From an uncultured Methylophilaceae bacterium (GTDB taxonomy: Bacteria > Pseudomonadota > Gammaproteobacteria > Burkholderiales > Methylophilaceae), in NCBI GenBank assembly GCA_938084195.1, contig CALKDJ010000045.1:1-6631 (forward strand): 6,631 nucleotides of DNA, in the 5' to 3' direction. Each line of letters begins with the position of its first letter. Positions within the stretch are counted from its first letter, which is position 1. Made by a program: the position numbers and the translations under genes. Below the pieces are notes generated by a model. It was not told the DNA's origin. It saw only the letters and a program-made list of their open reading frames with translations, and ran no database searches. Positions 5,146-6,631 of the stretch are shown here, one piece after another.

Positions 5146-6339
5146 TTAGAAAGAATAACCAAACCCAACGTTCACACCGTCTAACTCTTTGGTGATTGCA
5201 CTACCATTATTCTGATCCTGATAATCAAACTTGAATACCACACGTGGATCAATCCAGTAGTTAAATCCAACATTGGTTTGATGGTATGTAGTATCGCTGC
5301 TATTACCATCTTCGTTATCCCACGTTGCATACCGAGCGAATACTCCAAAACTATCGGCGAATCTATAGGATGGTTCAATATATCCACCTTTCTGACTATC
5401 TCGGCCATTCGCTTCAGGACCAGCTCCGGTAACATCGATATCAGCATAAAGCATTCTCAAACCAAACGGTCCTTTGCGAATATCAGCATGCCCCTCAATT
5501 AAGGTCAGTTCTTCCACAGCTAAACCAGTCTGTTGTGCAAAATCTGCTTGATAGTTAATGGTTCCACCTAAAGTTACACCAGGTATTGCGGTGTATTTCA
5601 GGTTCGCAGTGTAAGCATAATCCTCAGCAATTGCATTTGCAGTTTTCTGACGACCATCACGTATCTTAAAGCTTGTAGTAGCTTCTAATGGCTCATGGGC
5701 AGCTACTCGAAGAGTCAAGCCATCGGCTAATTCTGTTCTACCCATTACACCCCCAGCCCACCATGTAGTTGGAATGATATTTTTTTCTACATCGTTTCTT
5801 TCCACGCCATAAAATGTATCTGGTTCATGTGTTTCATTCAATAAACCAATTGGTATCAAGAACAAACCAGCAGTAACTGAGCTTTTGTCAGTAACATCAT
5901 ATTCAACATAAGCTTGCTCTAGCTCAACCTCACCAGGCTTACCATCACCTGCTAATGAATGCTCTAATTCAAGCTCAGAAACAAATCGTAATTTGTCTGA
6001 ATATTCATAGTTGTAGAATAATACGAATCTATGGAAGTCCATTTTATCTGTATCAGAAGTTCCAATTTGATCCTCTAAACGATTGTGGTGTAATTCACCA
6101 TAACCACCCCAAGAATATTTATTAGTTAATTTCACTTGAGCTTTGACTGCTTCTTCGGTCGCGACATAAACATCTTCTACGTCCCCTTTAAGCTCAGTGT
6201 TTTCCTTCTTTAAATCTGCAATTTCTTGTTTTAACTCCTGCATCATTTGCATGATTTCTTCATTAGTTGGTGCTGCCAAAGCAGAACCCGCAAAAGCAAC
6301 CATCGCTGCTGAAGTGATTAATTTCTTATTGATCTTCAT
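5146..6339 (-). CDS. Porin_O/P-type outer-membrane porin, Fur-regulated
   Basis: 397 residues. A Sec signal peptide covers ~1-22 (AMVAFAGSALA, cleaved before APTNEE). Residues ~25-56 form a heptad-patterned coiled coil (EIMQMMQELKQEIADLKKEN), a trimerisation element found in some porins of this class. The remainder is a beta-barrel of alternating strands with acidic loops and ends in the assembly signal GFGYSF with terminal Phe. The segment GLFLIPIGLLNETHEP...GVER...IIPTTWWAGGV (158-198) is typical of the OprO/OprP-like porin family. Family members are often named phosphate-selective, but substrate cannot be inferred here. Two Fur boxes suggest a role under iron limitation. The start is supported by AAAGGA (6350-6345) 5 bp from the ATG. 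A plug domain and TonB box are absent, so it is not a TonB-dependent receptor. Confidence 0.88.
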   Translation of the reverse strand: MKINKKLITSAAMVAFAGSALAAPTNEEIMQMMQELKQEIADLKKENTELKGDVEDVYVATEEAVKAQVKLTNKYSWGGYGELHHNRLEDQIGTSDTDKMDFHRFVLFYNYEYSDKLRFVSELELEHSLAGDGKPGEVELEQAYVEYDVTDKSSVTAGLFLIPIGLLNETHEPDTFYGVERNDVEKNIIPTTWWAGGVMGRTELADGLTLRVAAHEPLEATTSFKIRDGRQKTANAIAEDYAYTANLKYTAIPGVTLGGTINYQADFAQQTGLAVEELTLIEGHADIRKGPFGLRMLYADIDVTGAGPEANGRDSQKGGYIEPSYRFADSFGVFARYATWDNEDGNSSDTTYHQTNVGFNYWIDPRVVFKFDYQDQNNGSAITKELDGVNVGFGYSF

Positions 6340-6355
6340 ATATTTCCTTTTTTTT

Positions 6356-6374
6356 GTAAATGATAATCATTCAC
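6356..6374. promoter_or_regulatory. Fur box 1 (start-proximal), porin gene
   Basis: GTAAATGATAATCATTCAC matches the 19-bp Fur consensus at 15 positions by direct comparison, with an intact ATGATAATCAT core. It covers the predicted transcription start (~6369) of the porin gene. Its centre lies 26 bp from that of the second box, so two Fur dimers could bind side by side. Confidence 0.82.
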
Positions 6375-6375
6375 A

Positions 6376-6404
6376 ATTGTAAATGAGAATCATTCTCATT
6401 GCAA
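6376..6404 (-). promoter_or_regulatory. Porin promoter with embedded Fur box 2
   Basis: On the minus strand: -35 TTGCAA (6404-6399), a 17-bp spacer, and -10 TACAAT (6381-6376). The sequence AATGAGAATCATTCTCATT (6382-6400) is an exact 9-1-9 palindrome of Fur-box type filling the spacer. It is the most symmetric operator in the window. The arrangement is the same as at 4795-4823, with 26 of 29 bases identical. Confidence 0.88.
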
Positions 6405-6495
6405 GAAAAAAGTACAATTTATAGATATATGTTGTTTTTTTACAATAATAAAATTTTAGGTGGGTTTAAAACTAAAGACTTACAAAGAAAAATTA

Positions 6496-6631
6496 TTAAT
6501 CTTCCTCTTTAAAAAACTTATATCTTTTAGGCTGAAATGGATTTCTATGCAAATCTATAACTGAAGTTGGTCGATAAGACTCCCAATTTTCTAATTGTTT
6601 AAGCATTTTTTTTACATGCTCGGGAGTGGGA
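6496..6631 (-). CDS. C-terminal fragment of an unrecognised protein (cut by window edge)
   Basis: An open frame enters from the right edge and gives 44 residues before TAA at 6498-6496. It starts PTPEHVKKMLKQLENWESY and ends ...QPKRYKFFKEED. The codons are protein-like, with a helix (EHVKKMLKQLENW) followed by a basic, proline-containing tail. I do not recognise the family. It points the same way as the porin, but ~90 bp and the porin's own promoter separate them. An internal Met (MLKQLEN) could also start a very short protein, though the open frame through the edge favours a truncated longer gene. Confidence 0.6.
   Translation of the reverse strand, partial: PTPEHVKKMLKQLENWESYRPTSVIDLHRNPFQPKRYKFFKEED

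Noticed and set aside
5181..5502. Open frames on both strands within the porin gene.
   Set aside because: Alternate-frame shadows of a porin with signal peptide, family motifs and terminal Phe.

Overview
The window looks like an AT-rich chromosome segment (GC estimated by eye in the low-to-mid thirties percent) from a small-genome, Gram-negative proteobacterium. The HU protein is of the betaproteobacterial HupB type. Compact spacing, low GC and an outer-membrane porin suggest a streamlined aquatic betaproteobacterium, such as a freshwater or marine Methylophilales lineage. That placement is inference from protein style and composition, not from a marker gene. No transposase, integrase, tRNA, rRNA or CRISPR array was seen.

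Layout from left to right. (1) Positions 1-696, minus strand: an SOS mutagenesis operon, umuD followed 2 bp later by umuC, which is cut by the window edge. The UmuD has a ~50-residue N-terminal extension, and a near-perfect 23-bp palindrome lies directly against its start codon. (2) Positions 765-1190, plus strand: a 90-residue HU gene with a strong ribosome site, ending in an intrinsic terminator that also serves the convergent gene. (3) Positions 1201-2124, minus strand: an exported pentapeptide-repeat protein. A short intergenic region with overlapping divergent promoters and an ATTA x5 repeat separates it from (4) positions 2205-3501, plus strand: an SDR oxidoreductase overlapping an AlkA-type DNA glycosylase. 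(5) Positions 3503-4823, minus strand: an exported FMN-binding protein translationally coupled to a two-TM PepSY-type membrane protein, under a Fur-box promoter. (6) Positions 4882-5007, minus strand: a very short gene (41 aa, GTG start with a good Shine-Dalgarno). (7) Positions 5075-6404, minus strand: a Porin_O/P-type outer-membrane porin with two Fur boxes in its promoter and a strong hairpin after its stop. (8) Positions 6496-6631, minus strand: the C-terminal end of an unrecognised protein.

The most interesting unit is 3503-6404. The FMN-binding/PepSY pair and the porin carry almost the same 29-bp promoter core, with a Fur operator filling the -35/-10 spacer. This points to one iron-starvation response: entry through an outer-membrane porin, and a periplasmic covalent-flavin protein plus a membrane partner that could move electrons, possibly to reduce ferric iron. 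The second point of interest is the umuD control region. The N-terminal extension and abutting palindrome suggest a UmuD that may act as its own repressor, as proposed for Acinetobacter UmuDAb, on an mRNA that appears to be leaderless.
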